Source: Flaccisagitta enflata
Lineage: Eukaryota; Chaetognatha; Sagittoidea; Aphragmophora
Direction: 5' to 3'
Length of the DNA: 64,000 nt
Assembly: GCA_965153355.1 (NCBI GenBank)
Contig: OZ231126.1
Location: forward strand, 17,236,001 to 17,300,000
A model generated the notes under the pieces. That model was not told where the DNA came from. It made no database searches and was given only the letters and a program-made list of their open reading frames with translations. A program made the position numbers and the translations under genes. Positions 21,231 to 34,264 of the stretch are shown in pieces. The first letter of the stretch is position 1, and each line of letters opens with the position of its first letter.

Positions 21231-22787
21231 TTGTCTTGAAAAAAGAGATAGGGAGAGAAAAAGAAATGAAATTTTTTTGATCTTGGAAAATCAAAGTCTG
21301 TGTGTAGCCTAGGTGCATTTAGCTGTGTGGGTTTGCATGAACCTTTTCCTCAGAAGACTACAGGGAAAGATTGTAAGTGAAGTAGAGGATCTTCATGTCT
21401 TTCCATGTGTCTCCTCATGCCTCTTCTTATCCCTTTATGTCTATTCATTACTCTTTATGTCTCCCCATGTCATTTCATGTCTCCTTATGTCTCCTCATGT
21501 CTCCACATCTGTTTTCATGATTCATGTCTCCACATATACCTCCATGTCTTCTCTGTCTACTCTTGTCTCCTCTTGTCTCCTCATGTCTCTTCATGTGGTT
21601 TCATGTCTCTTTATGTTGTTTTATTTCTTTTCATGTCCCTTTATGTCTCCTTATGTCTCCTCATGTTTCCTCATGTCTCTTCATGTTTTTCATGTCTACG
21701 TATGTCTCTTCACATCTCTCTATGTCTTTTCATGTCTCTTCTTGTCTTCTCATGTCTCTTCTTGTCTCCTCATTTCTCTTCATGTCTCTTCATGTCTTTT
21801 CATGTCTCTTTCTTTTTTTTAAAGTCTCTTCATGTCTTCTCACGGTTTTTCATATCGCCTTATTTTCTTATGTCTTTTCATGTCTTTTTTGTCTCTTTTT
21901 GTCTCCTCATGTCTACTAATGTTTCCTCATGTCTTTTCATGTCTCTCCTGTCTTTCCATGTAGTACAAAATCTTTTCATATCTTTTCATATCTCCTCATG
22001 TCCTTTCATGTCTCCATATGTCGTCGCATGTCTCTTCATGTCTTTTCATGTGTCTTCATGTCTCCTCATGTCTCTTGTAGTCTCCTCATGTTTCTTCATT
22101 TTTTTTGTCTCTTCATGTCTCTTCATGTCTCCTCATGTCTATTCAAATCATTTCATGTCTCCTCATGTCTCCTCATGTTTCCTGATGTCTCTTCATGTCT
22201 CCTCATTTCTTTTTTATGTCTTTTCATGTGTTTTCATGTCTCCTCATGTCTCCTCATGTCCCCTCATGTCTCTTCATGTCTCCTCATGTCTATTCATATT
22301 TTTCATGTCTCTTAAAGTCTTTTCATGTGTCTTTAAGTCTCTTCATGTCTTATCATGTCTTTTCTTGTCTTTTCATGTCTTTCATGTCTTCTCATGTCTA
22401 TCCATGTCTCCTAATTTATTTTAATGTCTACTCATGTCTCTTCATGTATCCTCATGTCGCTCATGTCTGCTAAGGTCTTTTCATGTCTTTTCATATCTCC
22501 TCATGTCTGTTTATATCTCTTCATGCTTCTTCATACCTCTTCATGTCTTTTCATGAATACGTTACAGAATATGTTAAATATGGTATTTAGAAAATTTCGG
22601 GCTATGGACCCTTTCCCTAACCCTATCCCTACCGTCCTCTCCTTCATCAATCTCATGTTCACAAAAAATCCTTCTCAGGATTTGCAAAACTGTTGTTTTA
22701 TGTCTCTTCATGTCTTTTCATGTCTCCTCTTGTCTTCTCATGTCTCTCCATCCTTTTTCATGTCCCTCCATGTCTTTTTTTGAAGAG
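20998..22787 (+). repeat. TCATGTCTCT minisatellite, forward block
   Basis: Well over 100 copies of a roughly 10-bp TCATGTCTCY unit with occasional 11-12 bp variants. Since 10 is not divisible by 3, open frames through it read as repeating M-S-x-H-V-S-S-C-L peptides in several frames; these are not genes. The block is interrupted at about 22560-22690 by another copy of the telomere-like linker in inverted orientation. Confidence 0.92.
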
Positions 22788-23220
22788 ACATGAAGAGACG
22801 TGAAAAGACATAAAAGGAAATCTGGAATCATGAAAAGACAGGAAAACACATCAAAAGACATAAAGCAACATAAGAATATGAAAAGACATGGAGAGACATG
22901 AATAGAAATGAGGAGACATGAAGAGACATGAAGACTCATGAAGACACATGAAAAGAGATGAAAAGAAATGAGGAGACATGAAGAAACATCAGGAAACATA
23001 AGGAGACATGAGGAGACATGAAAAGACATGAAAAGACTAGAAAAGACATGAAAAGACATGAAGAGACATGAAGAAACATGAGACTACAAGAGACATGAGG
23101 CCACATGAAGACGCATGAAAAGAATGAAGGAGACATGAAAGGACTTGAAGAAACATGAGAAGACTACAAGAGACATGAGGGGACTTGAAGATACATGAAA
23201 AGAATGAAGGAGACATAGAG
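22788..23220 (-). repeat. TCATGTCTCT minisatellite, inverted block
   Basis: The unit switches to AGAGACATGA at 22788 within a few bases of the forward block's end, making a hairpin-capable centre. A higher-order unit of about 65 bp (AGGAGACATGAAAGGACTTGA) repeats near 23130-23215. Confidence 0.9.
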
Positions 23221-23374
23221 TTGAGAGTGACTCGGGTTTTCAATCACCACCGATTTTCAGGGATTTTTCCTTGCCACCACCGTTTTTCGGTTTTTTTCAG
23301 TGATTTTTACTCTGCATCTGCTTATGGGATTGTTCAGATGCATCTACTAAAAACTACCAATGTAAATTGTAATG

Positions 23375-23581
23375 AAACAAGGCCAACACCTAAAAGTCCC
23401 GTGCAAGACTTACAGATTGACTTAGAATGACTTAGTTTACCCTAAAATGACTTAAAATGACCTAAAGAAAAAAATTTGATAAAAAAAGTGAAATAGGGAT
23501 GGACCGAGCGACCAACCGACCGACCGACCAATCGATGGACAGACAAAGCGGGGTGTAGAGTCGCATGTACATGACAAAAAA
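23375..23581 (+). mobile_element. HPE copy with TGACTTA internal repeat
   Basis: AACAAGGCCAACACCTAAAAGTC head, AATGACTTAGTTTACC tandem core, GACCAACCGACCGACCGACC run, GTCGCATGTACATGAC end and A-run. Confidence 0.78.
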
Positions 23582-23641
23582 GAGTGCTAAATTGAATATC
23601 TTTTTTTCAAATTGAGCAAAAGACCTGAATAAAGATCATCA

Positions 23642-23772
23642 AGAGATACGGGGTCACAAATATTGTTGCAGACGGTGGGCATAGGCATCCAACCTGACTC
23701 GTGCTGACAGATGGACCAACAGATCGACAGACGGAAAAAGGCTCTTATAGAGTTGCATGTCTGAAACTTTTA
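23642..23772 (+). mobile_element. HPE copy, subfamily II, shortened
   Basis: ATACGGGGTCACAAATATTGTTGCAGACGG head, GGGCATAGGCATCCAACC, GACAGATGGACC run, CTTATAGAGTTGCATGTCTGAAACTT end with decayed right arm. Confidence 0.72.
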
Positions 23773-24047
23773 GAAAAATGTGCATACTAAAACTTGTCAA
23801 TCATTGATTTTCGTCTGAATGTTTACACATGAAAAAGTAAATATCTGGGTCTTCTTTGAACAGGCTGGAAGTGGATAGGTTTTTTGCAATTTTATATTTC
23901 TTGAGTTTGCTATATGACCTTTGTTCCTGGTGCTACCAAAAAGAGGAAAATCCCATATCCTGTTTGCTGTTTCTATACAGCTTTACTGTGAGATAGCATT
24001 CTTGATGCCATGGGCATGGTCAAAAGGATGATTTTTTCCTTTGAATG

Positions 24048-24209
24048 AAACAAGGCCGGATACACGGCAATCCAGTCGCAGGACAGTTGGGTAGGAGCAG
24101 CAATGCGAAAACCTGCTTGGAATTCAAAAATGTGACGGACGGATGGACGGATGGACCTACCAACCGACCAACACAGCAAGGTGTAGAGTCGCGTGTCCGT
24201 GACTAAAAA
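24048..24209 (+). mobile_element. HPE copy, subfamily I
   Basis: AAACAAGGCCGGATACACGG head, AATCCAGTCGCAGGACAGTTGGG, AAACCTGCTTGGAATTCAAA, (GACG)/(GATG) run, and AGAGTCGCGTGTCCGTGACTAAAAA with one G:T in the stem. Confidence 0.87.
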
Positions 24210-24248
24210 GGTGTTTTCTTATCTCAGTCAGTTTGCTAATTTCATCTT

Positions 24249-24412
<164 letters not shown>

Positions 24413-24763
24413 TTTCTTGAACTTCTTCTGTCTTTCATTATTGAACTTTATCTTTTTTTCTTTATATCAGAATTGACAGTAGTGACTCGCTCAATGAATA
24501 CAAAAAGTGAGGGAAAACACACTCCTTCTTTGTCACCATGGTAACTGTAGAATAAGGGATTTAGATAATATGGAATTTTTTCCTGCAAATTTCAATGATT
24601 AACATGCGCACTTTCTTGAATATGGTGGCAATTTCATCAAAGTGAAGGGCAGTTTGGGAAGGGAGATAAAAACGGTGAAAAACCGAAAATCCAAATCACT
24701 GAATCAGTGAAAATTGGCATTCACTCCACCGTTTTTTCCGTTGGTGAATCACCGAATCTCAAG

Positions 24764-25205
24764 CCTAAGGAGACATGAAGAGACATGAGGAGACATGAGG
24801 AGACATATGGAGACATCAGGAGACCTGAGAAGACATGAAGAGACATGAGGAAATAACTATGAGGACACTTGGAGAGACATGAGAAGAAATGAAGAGACAT
24901 GAAGATTCAGAAGAGACATAAAGAGACATGAGGAGACATAGAAAACATGAGGAAATATGGAGAGACATGAAAAGACATGAAAAGACATGAGACATGAGGA
25001 TACATGAGGAAAGATGAGGGGGCATGAATAAACTTTAAGAGACATGGAGACACGGGAGACATGAAGAGGAATAAGGAGATATAATCAGGTGTGAGGAGAC
25101 ACAAAGAGACATGAGGAGACTTGACCAGACATGAGGAGACATGAAGAGAGACAAGGAGGCATGAAGAAACACAAGGAGACATGAGCAGGCATGAGGAGGC
25201 AAGAG
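24764..25205 (-). repeat. TCATGTCTCT minisatellite in right arm
   Basis: AGAGACATGAGG units, inverted relative to 20998-22787, followed by the mirror of the telomere-like linker. Confidence 0.9.
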
Positions 25206-25387
25206 ACATGAACAGAAATAGACAGAATATGTTAGAAATGGTGTTTAGAAAATTTTGGGCTATGGACCCTAACCCTAACCCTAACCCTAACCCTAACCAT
25301 CCTCTCCTTCATCAAGTTCATGTTCACAAAAAAATCCTTCTCAGGATTCGCAACACTGAAAAGACGAACCAATGGCGATGATTCTTT

Positions 25388-25390
<3 letters not shown>
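25206..25390 (-). repeat. Right arm linker of inverted composite with (CCCTAA)n
   Basis: AATTTTGGGCTATGGACCC, CCCTAA units at 25267-25298, GAGAATCC-type segment and CAATGGCGATGATTCTTTGTCAG mirror the left arm at 20846-20990. Confidence 0.87.

Positions 25391-25456
<66 letters not shown>
25391..25456. repeat. (GA)n microsatellite
   Basis: Mirror border of the (CT)n at 20522-20845. Confidence 0.96.
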
Positions 25457-25458
<2 letters not shown>

Positions 25459-25479
25459 GGATGAAAAGGCTGGACACAC

Positions 25480-25930
25480 CGCTACCCCAGTCATATGCCC
25501 TATCCCCTACCTTCAGACACACCCCTGGACTCACCCCTACCTTTTGACTCACCCCTAACCCTAGACTAGCCCCTACCTCTAACTTCCCCCTGCTGCCTAC
25601 TCCACTCCTACCTCTTACCCCACTCCTACCCTTGACTCGACCCCCACCACGGACCTTTGACCCCATACTCAACCTCCACCCCTTACCCCTAGCTCGCCCA
25701 ATCCTATCCCTAACTCCACCTCTACCCCTTACTCCACCCCTAACTCAACCCCTACCCTAACTCCACCCCTATCCCTAACTCCCCCCACCCCAAACTCAAC
25801 TCCTATCCCTAGTCCCACCCCTTCCCTTAACTCCACCCCTTACTCAACCCCTACCCAAGAACTCAACCCTGCACCGAAATCTACTCCTTATCCCAACCCC
25901 TTTCCCACAAGCCCTAAACTGTACACCTTT
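25480..25930. repeat. Degenerate C-rich CCCCTAAC-type tract
   Basis: About 450 bp of ACTCCACCCCTACCCCTAA-like sequence on the + strand, almost free of G and resembling decayed telomeric or subtelomeric repeat. It adjoins the telomere-bearing composite. Confidence 0.7.
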
Positions 25931-28900
25931 ACCATCATTCTCAACCCCTAGACCTAATTAAATTTCCATTCTTAAACATTACTTGCAATTCTAAACCCTT
26001 GCTATGCATTTAAGCTCTACTTACTTTCCTAAGACTATATTTTCTTTGAAAAGAAAGAAATGGTATTTATAACAATCTTTACCTCTTCTACCCTCCCCTG
26101 CAAAATTTTTCCTTGGTTTCATGTTATTGAAGATGAAAGTTTGAAACTTTTTTCAATGAGTGAGATTGATTGACAGATAGTTTCTTGCTTCCAATTTAAG
26201 AGGCAGATAAAAAAGGTTTAAGCGATTAATATATTATCAAGAGTCATGATTAATCATTGATAAGAAAAAAAGTCAACTGCAAAATATGGATCAATACATT
26301 GATCAGGCCAAGTCAGTTTCTGCAATATGCAAATGATTTCATCAAACTTTGAAGATGCAGCCAATCACTTTTTTGCCTTTAATCATAAACCAACATGGCC
26401 ACAGACACAGTCGCCCAATTGCGGATGGGTGGTCAGGGGCAGTATAGCAAAAAACACATTTTAAAAAAGATACAAATAGACAATTGGACTGATGGACCTA
26501 CACAGCAAGTTTGCAACTGAAGATATTGGATTTATGAATACACAATATTGTTTTGTTAGGAAAAATTTTGACTTTCTAAAGGTTAAGGAGATTGAATCAG
26601 TGTCAATCTCATTTGCATATTGTAGTAGATTAGCTATCCTCTCTTGAAGTAAGATGTTCTTTGCTGTTGACTACAAAAATATTGTTTTTTGAAACCCATG
26701 AACTGACAAGTTGATTTATATTGTTCATCTTTCTTTTTTTTTTCATGTCAGAGGATACTTCTCATTATGTAGTTTCAATCATTTCATCCTCTGATGTGTA
26801 AATAGTAAAATCATATCACCTAAAGGATCTATGTCTATAATTGTTTTTAATTGAGTGTTGGTAACCTGAAGAAAAACTTGGGAACTTTTACTTAAAACAC
26901 AAGTAGGTTTTTGATTCATTGATGATTTGCTCTTTGAACCAGAACTGCTGCTTTAAACGATTTCTGAAGTGGGTTTGCCTGACCTATGGGCCATTACAAT
27001 AGATATCTTTCATGACCTTAGAGCTTTTATATCAATTGACCAGTGTCATATTAGCATTGCTCACATCCTCAAAAATGGATGAAATGTAAATACAGCCTTT
27101 TAAATAAAGCTTTTTCCAAGCAACTTGAGTCCTAATTAGCATATTGTTACGCTATCCAGATCCAGCCTGTTGTGCATTAGAACTCATGAACCAACTAGTT
27201 CTCCTCTAGTCTCTCCTGTCAACCATGGTGCCTGCATTGATAACACTGAATGAGGAGAGACCATTAATCTCATTAGCATATTGCAGCTCTCTTAGTACCT
27301 GATAAGTAGCCATCCCAATGTCAGTTTTAGAGGCAGGTTATTTCATCTCGTTTAGGGAACTAGTCCACTAGTCCAACAATTGATGCAAAAACAATTAGTG
27401 CACAATGTTCTTGAAGCAACTAGATCAGTTGACAGCAACTGTAGTAGCATCCATTTCACTCCTTACTGTTTGATTATGTTTTAAAAAAATATTATAACTA
27501 TAAGATCTTACACAACAAAAAAAGATGAACTTTGCATAGTCAATCAATGAATTTCTCTCCTGGGATACCTCTTTACCGCTAGTATGGTCAACTACTATCT
27601 AGAACATAAGTATATCGACAGTATGGGGATTGGTTAATTTAGCAGTGTAGGAAACCTAGAAAAACCGCCAAAACATGTCAGATACTTAATACTACGTCTT
27701 TGGGTTTCAACACATATTTGTATGTGGATTTTCTAAGCACTTTAACACAAATGCTTTGTATAAATGCATGATAACTCTCCCTCATAAAATCTTATTTAAA
27801 AAATTCCTTAGTGTATGCCATGTTCTCCCTTTTGCTTTAGTTGCAATCCCAATGACTCAGAGAGGTTGAAATCAACCAAGATAATGAAGCAAAGGTGTTG
27901 GGCGCTGTAATTAGGACCAAAAATAGGGTGGAAAAAACCTCTAATCTATCTGAAAGGAGACTTAGTAACTAGTAAAGAATTTAGATGCATTTTTTTGGCC
28001 ATTTTCTAATTGAAGTATCAATCTTGTTTTGCCTGTCAATTCTAAACATCTTAAGCTAAAAGGATGCGGTTTGCGGCATTTGGTCAGAAATTCGAAATAG
28101 TTTCAGAATCTCACTGATTTTTATATAAATTTCTTATTCTTAACAGAGTTATTGCTTAAAATGCCTGTCAATATACATATGTTCTAGATAGTATTTGGAT
28201 AATCCTTTGACCGAGTAAGCATGATTATATAAGATTTATGGAATGGAATCAACCAGTCGTTCCTCAGTCATGTGTTCAGAGTAGAGGGACCGATTAATTC
28301 ATTAGCATATTGCAGCTCTATGTTAGCCTGTCAAATGGCCTCCTGTTGTCATTTTGATAGGTTTGTTGAATCAACCCATGGTGATCATTGGCCCATTTGT
28401 CTAATAACTAACTCAGTCTTTTCAATTATGCAATGTCCTTGGAGCAAGAATATAATTTTACGACTATCATGAGAGCATCTATTTGACTTCCTTAGGATTG
28501 GTTAAATCCCTTAATTCACAAGGTGTAATAGTGAGTTCAGTTATGCTAAAGTAAAGGAGCTGTGTAGCTGCTTCTTGCTTTTGTTCATTCAGTACATTGC
28601 AATGAAATCTGGCTGCAGTTGAACATGTCAAATATTGAAAAGGGATATACAAAATGATTTTAAGTGAGTTCAAATCCATGGTGTCCCAGTTAAAGATCTT
28701 TCCATTTATACTCTGATTGTTTTAAGTCTGATATGCTTTTTTTTGAAAAATAAACTGTCAAATGTATTTGCATTTTTTCAAAATGAATGGCCAACACAAT
28801 TGAGCTTGTCTTTAAAGATGAACATTCATCTTTAAATTTGTTTAACCACACTTGTAATATCTCTTTGTAAATATCAGTCACCTTAACCCTGAATCAAAAT

Positions 28901-30171
28901 GATATCCACACTGTATTTACAAGGAGAAAAAATCTTTATTTTACCAAGATTTCAACCATGAAATTTGATGCTACAATATGCAAATGAGATGGTACATTGT
29001 TGAAGAGAAAACAAAAAAGAGTAGTGATGTTCTGACTTCATTTGCATAAAGCAGTTACTTTCATTGAGATTGGTAGCTTACTGTTTCCATATCCATGGCA
29101 CTAAGTTTTTGCCCTCAATGCTGCTGGCAGCCAAAATTGTCAATTTTTGAAATGACAAATATGATATCTTTACATGTGGGCTACATTAAAATGTTTAAGT
29201 AAAAGGGTATACATTTAGCCAAATGGTTGTGACTAAAATATGTATATCAAAAGCACAAAATCAAATATCGGATTGACTTATTAACAGAGGAATAAGTCAA
29301 TAAATATAATAGTTAAATATGGCCTGTTGCATTTGCATGAACAAAAGGATTTAATCTTTCCTCTCATCCACCACAATTTTCATCCCATTTTGTCTATTTC
29401 AAGCAGCTATAGTACAGTGCTTTTCTTTTTTGCTTTTTCTTATTTGCATATTGCTGTTTTTTTATTTGCAAGCCCTCTTTGTTGCCGTTTCATGTTTTTT
29501 GTTCCAAGTTTGTATTAATCAAATGGCAATAATTCAAATCATTCCTCTAAGATGGTAGGCACAATATGCATGTTAACAGCATAGATTCAAATTTGGTTCA
29601 ATTATAAAATCTTTCATGGTTTAAGCAACTGGGTTAGATTAACTCTTGGTGCATATACTCAATCAGCCATGAATATATGATTTGTTTATTTATTCTTAAA
29701 AGTTAGTGTTTAAGAACATTTCTGTTGAGGATGATCTGCGCACCTCCTTATTTGCATATTGCTGTTGGCCCATTTTAAAGCTGTTATAGCTGAATTAGAG
29801 TCAATCTTTTCTATCTTGTCAATCAGAAAACATGAGATTACAATACATGAAATACTAAAGCAAAAAAAAATCTGAAAAATCTCAAGGCTAAGAGTAAAAT
29901 CTGGTTTGTGAAGTAGAGATCCTTGATTAAAAAATTGATGGCTTTGTTTCCAATCAAACTTTTTTGATCAAATTTCATCATTGACAAGTTTCGCTTATAT
30001 CTTTACATAATACAATTTTAGCCCACCACAAAAATACATTAGCAAAAGTAAGAAAATTGGGAATCCGGGATGCAATATGTTCATCACAACCAAGGTTTGC
30101 TTTGTTTGTCTGAAGGCAACATGGATGACTTAGAGGGGCTTGCCTTAACTGTTTTTGAATGTGAAATGACC
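25931..30171. other. AT-rich DNA with scattered octamer-like motifs, no gene seen
   Basis: About 4.2 kb with no exon I can support. ATGCAAAT/ATTTGCAT occurs at 26327, 26611, 28766, 28978, 29040, 29331, 29442 and 29750, often inside TATGCAAATGA or TTTGCATATTGC; 27270-27300 and 28300-28330 hold mutated ATTAGCATATTGCAGCTCT versions. A degraded HPE copy lies at 26392-26522. Confidence 0.55.
26392..26522 (+). mobile_element. Degraded HPE copy
   Basis: ACATGGCCACAGACACAGTCGCCCAATTGCGGATGGGTGGTCAGGGG head; the GACTGATGGACC remains before the right end have lost the hairpin. Confidence 0.5.
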
Positions 30172-30262
30172 TTGCTTAGCTTGACATGGACTGGGGCTTG
30201 GCTTGGATCAGGAAGGATTGGCTTTGCTTGACTTGGTTTGGCTTGGCTTGGCTTTGCTTGGC
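30172..30262. repeat. (TTGGC)n degenerate pentamer repeat
   Basis: GCTTGGCTTGG/GCTTTGCTTGG units. Confidence 0.8.
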
Positions 30263-31156
30263 TAAGTTAGATTGCATTGAGGAAGTGTCTTTGATTCAGA
30301 GGGTATTACTTGTTACATGTTTAGGACATGTAAGATGAATCTTTTGACTACCAAGCTCTAGGCCTCCTCTCCTTTGTAAAAAAGCTGCAGCAAGAAAACA
30401 AAAGACAATTTAGTTTTCTTCAAAAACACTGGTGCAGCACTGACTAGGGAAACTACCCTTTTGTCCCGGGCTCTGTAGAAATTTTTCACCAGGAATTTGT
30501 TTATTTTGATTTTCTTTGCAATGGTGCATGATAAAATTAAAATTCTTTCACCAAACTGTTAGCTATGTTACCCGCTATCTTTTGTTATTTCATTGTTTTT
30601 TCCTAGGTGCCCTAACAAAAAAGCTAACCTATCAAAAACTGTCTCCAATTTTTATTCGAACACCCGTTACGATTGGGCGAACGAGACAACCGAAGGATGG
30701 ATCAGTGACGACCTACTGATGTTCAAGTTCAGGTGGGCGACTTGATGTTCAAGTAGGTGGGTGGGTCGCTCGATAGCATATCTTCTCCACGACGCGATCT
30801 CGAGGATTTTCTCTTTACTTCTTCATCTCTCATTTCTATCATGTTTTTGACATCTCTTAACCTTCATAACAGGAGGAACCATATCCCTCACCATACCCAA
30901 ACTGAAATTAATGGAAGAGGGCCCCGCGAGCCCCTAACCGACCAGTCATCACGCGTATCACTCCTAGTTTTCCATAAAACAGAAACTTAATAACATTCTT
31001 TCTCAATCTGACCCAAAAGAAAACTGCTTCCCAAAAGCAGTTAAAGGCAGATATACGAGATGAAGTGATGGATAAATGGACAAATTGACTGAGGGGTCGG
31101 AAAACAATGACAGGGGACGGCGGGCCTATGAATGATGGATTCATTGAGAAAAAAAA
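30263..31156. other. Intergenic, no gene seen
   Basis: 30660-30960 is less AT-rich than its surroundings but has no convincing exon. Confidence 0.4.
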
Positions 31157-31346
31157 AACAAGGCTGGATACACGGCTACCCGAGTCGCGCGCGGGTAGGC
31201 AGGGGCAGTGATGAAATAGCCAAAGCAAGCAGGAACTTAAATGCAAAACCATCCATAAACGCCAAAAACGCAATGTGTGACAGACCAACGGACAGACCGA
31301 CCAACAGATAGGGCTGGTGATAGAGTCGCGCGCACGCGACTAAAAA
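31157..31346 (+). mobile_element. HPE copy with perfect GTCGCG hairpin
   Basis: ACAAGGCTGGATACACGGCTACC head, GAGTCGCGCGCGGGTAGGCAGG, (GACC)n-type run, and AGTCGCG-CGCA-CGCGACT followed by AAAAA. Confidence 0.87.
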
Positions 31347-31632
31347 TTTCTAAATCACTCTTGTTATTTGAGATGCATACATTTGCATTGATCTCCATTC
31401 GTTCCACTTCTTTTCGTTCTCATTAGTTTCTCTCTTGATGAGACAACTCACTTTCTGCAACAATAAATAATACTAACGGGTTCTCGCAAAAAAACGTATA
31501 TCTGTTATGACTTATGTGGGCAGCAAGAAACGCGTGGTTTGTTATGATGTCCATATCGTGGTTAACAATCATAGAGTTATCAGAAAGTCATGAGAGGGTT
31601 TATTCCAAAGCTAGAAGGGCAACATTTAATAG

Positions 31633-31957
31633 AACAAGGCCGGATACACGGCTACCAAAGTAGGGTGTGGGTGGGCAGGGGCCATATTTGAGGTCACTAG
31701 ACCATTTGGGTAGGAGCAGTGAGGTCCAAAGATAACAGGGCCAACACCTATAAGTCGCGTGCGAGACTTACAGAATGACTTAGCATGACTTAGAATGACT
31801 TAGTATGACTTAGTATACTCTAAAATGACTTAAAATAACTTAAGGGAATAAAATTGATAAAAAAAGGTAAAAGTGTGACGGGCCGACAGACCAACCAACC
31901 GACGGACGGACGGACAGACAAAGCGGGGTGTAGAGTTGCGTGCACGCGACTAAAAAT
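31633..31957 (+). mobile_element. Long HPE copy with TGACTTA tandem core
   Basis: AACAAGGCCGGATACACGGC head, GTGGGTGGGCAGGGGCC, a second internal head GGGCCAACACCTATAAGTCGCG, AGAATGACTTAG tandem (31765-31855), (GACG)n run, and AGAGTTGCGTGCACGCGACTAAAAA end. Two copies appear fused. Confidence 0.8.
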
Positions 31958-32599
31958 CATAAAAAGTCAAGTGTGACCAACAGACCGACCGACATGAGTA
32001 CAGTGGAACCCCGCAATTACAGCCTCGCTTTTAAAGGTTCCCATCAATAAAGGTCAACATTTTGAGGTCCCAAATGGTAATATCTAAAGTGATTTCACCT
32101 CTCTTTAAAGATTATTCTTAGGTGAAAAATCTTCAGTCCCAGTGGGACCAATGAGGCGGGGTCCTACTGTAATATATTTTCTGTATTCATCAACCCCCTT
32201 TAATTAGCGCCCCCCTCCCTATTTTTGCTTCTATGATTTAAACAAGATAGATAAAACTAGGACAAAATTTTTTAAGATGAAATTAATTTTCATTGTTTCA
32301 AGTGATTTTCAGTAATTTTTTTACACAGAAATTAATGAACATGATTCTGATTTTTACTCTTTTTGATTTCATGATTCAAAACCAAAATGTGTTGAAAAAT
32401 GTAAAGAATTCAAGACTATTTTCATCGGAGGGGGGCCCTTATTGGAGGGTAAACTAACAATATCATTTTGCAATTTCAAAAGCGCCCGGGGCGCTAAATA
32501 GATAAAATACGGCATTCACTGAAAAAAAAGTCAACGTTTTTTAATGAAAACCTGTTAACATCTTGTTCTTTCCTGTTTAGTTCCTGTTTGTCATTATGC

Positions 32600-32600
<1 letters not shown>
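31958..32600. other. Intergenic, no gene seen
   Basis: Contains a GACCGACCGAC scrap at 31983 and C-rich CCCCGCAATTACAGCCTCGC near 32011. No coding support. Confidence 0.4.
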
Positions 32601-32697
<97 letters not shown>

Positions 32698-32716
32698 TTA
32701 AACGTGTGAGCGGGCA

Positions 32717-32805
<89 letters not shown>
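32601..32805. repeat. (GT)n followed by (CT)n
   Basis: GT run 32601-32694, 24-bp unique spacer, CT run 32719-32804. Confidence 0.96.
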
Positions 32806-32807
<2 letters not shown>

Positions 32808-32937
32808 AACATCGAGGGCATTTGGAAAATCTGATGCGGTGTTCATGCTTAAAAATTGCTTATCCAGCAGATGTTGATAATGCAACATAATGAAATCCAT
32901 TGGCGAATCGTCATCGCAAGCACCGGTAGTTGTACTA

Positions 32938-33060
32938 GAACAATCACATGTAATTACATTATGGAGGATGCAGTTCAAATGCAGAACAGAATTTTGCCTG
33001 TTCTGCATTTGCATTTGTACAGTATCCTCCATAATGAAACAAGAGATTGTTGTAATGGAA
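32938..33060. repeat. Imperfect palindrome, about 120 bp
   Basis: CATTATGGAGGAT...ATCCTCCATAATG and AAATGCAGAACAG...CTGTTCTGCATTT are nested inverted pairs around AATTTTGC. MITE-sized foldback. Confidence 0.7.
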
Positions 33061-34039
33061 TCCACATTTCTTGTCAGCCCATAAAGCTGAGATTTCAACT
33101 GTAGATACCCGAAGGCAATGGAACACTTTACCTAAGATTTCATCTAAATTATATTAGCCAGCTAGAAGTATGCCTATCATTACATCCCGTATAACGCCCC
33201 TGAAGTCGTCCAGTGTTTAATTATCAAGAACTGTGCGACAGGATATGTAAACAGCAAGTTTCAACGGAACAACATGAAACAATCAATGGATGAATTATTT
33301 ATATCAATTAAGAAAGGCAACTGCAGTCATCAAATAATCATGTTTGAGAAACAATTACCCATTCAGGGCATGAGCGAGAGGGTGCTCCATAATCTCGCAG
33401 TTCCAACATCACAGACTGAGACGAAAGTGTCAGGGCCGTTGAACTGAATCGTCAAGCGTTAATCAAAAACAGAATATTTCTAAAAGAAAAGAAAAAATTT
33501 CCAATGCCAAGACCACGGCGCGTCAATCGGAAAGCGATAATTTTCTATCCTCTTTAATGTATGTAAAAATAGAAAAAAGTAATGGATTATCGTGAATCGC
33601 GATAAGCCATTCACTACCACTCTCCTTCGTTGGTTTAATTTGTCTTGCCTTTTTACTGATACTCCAAAAGGGTTTTTGTTTCTGCCTTTTTCCCTACAGC
33701 TATACATGGTTATCATGTCACATTCAGTTGACATGACATAAAATTATACAGCAAGAGCCAATAAGCGCATCAACAGGAGAACAGCTTATGAAACCGATAT
33801 GTTTCTTTCTGTGATAGTCGCGAAATTTTGAAATCCAATTTAGCTGCAAATCCTATCATCCTATCATCCTTGACTGTTCAATAACATTGCACATGTGGAA
33901 GTGATAATGATGGAAAAGAGTATTAACATGGGAATCACATATGGTTGTTTTTAATAATATAAAAACGGAAATTGTCGAAACCGTTGGACGTTTCGTCTTA
34001 CAGGCGTGACAGCTCATCGTATCATCCTATCATCCCAGC

Positions 34040-34041
<2 letters not shown>
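33061..34041. other. Intergenic, no gene seen
   Basis: No repeat family or exon recognised. Confidence 0.4.

Positions 34042-34132
<91 letters not shown>
34042..34132. repeat. (CT)n microsatellite
   Basis: About 45 CT units. Confidence 0.97.
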
Positions 34133-34135
<3 letters not shown>

Positions 34136-34264
34136 ATTCTCCTCTAAATCTCTATCTGCATCATCATCTCTGTCTGCCTGGCTACGGTGGCCTACTGTCT
34201 GTCTTTATTTACTCCCCCCCTCTTCTTTTGAGAAAGAAAAAACACATTTTCTAATGAGTGTCCA

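Noticed and set aside
20998-23243. Long open frames reading M-S-x-H-V-S-S-C-L repeats, up to 339 codons
   Set aside because: They are translations of the 10-bp TCATGTCTCT array, open in several frames and on both strands.
33480-33734. 84-codon - strand frame as a further FOG-like exon
   Set aside because: No zinc-finger residues, no good splice sites, AT-rich codon use.
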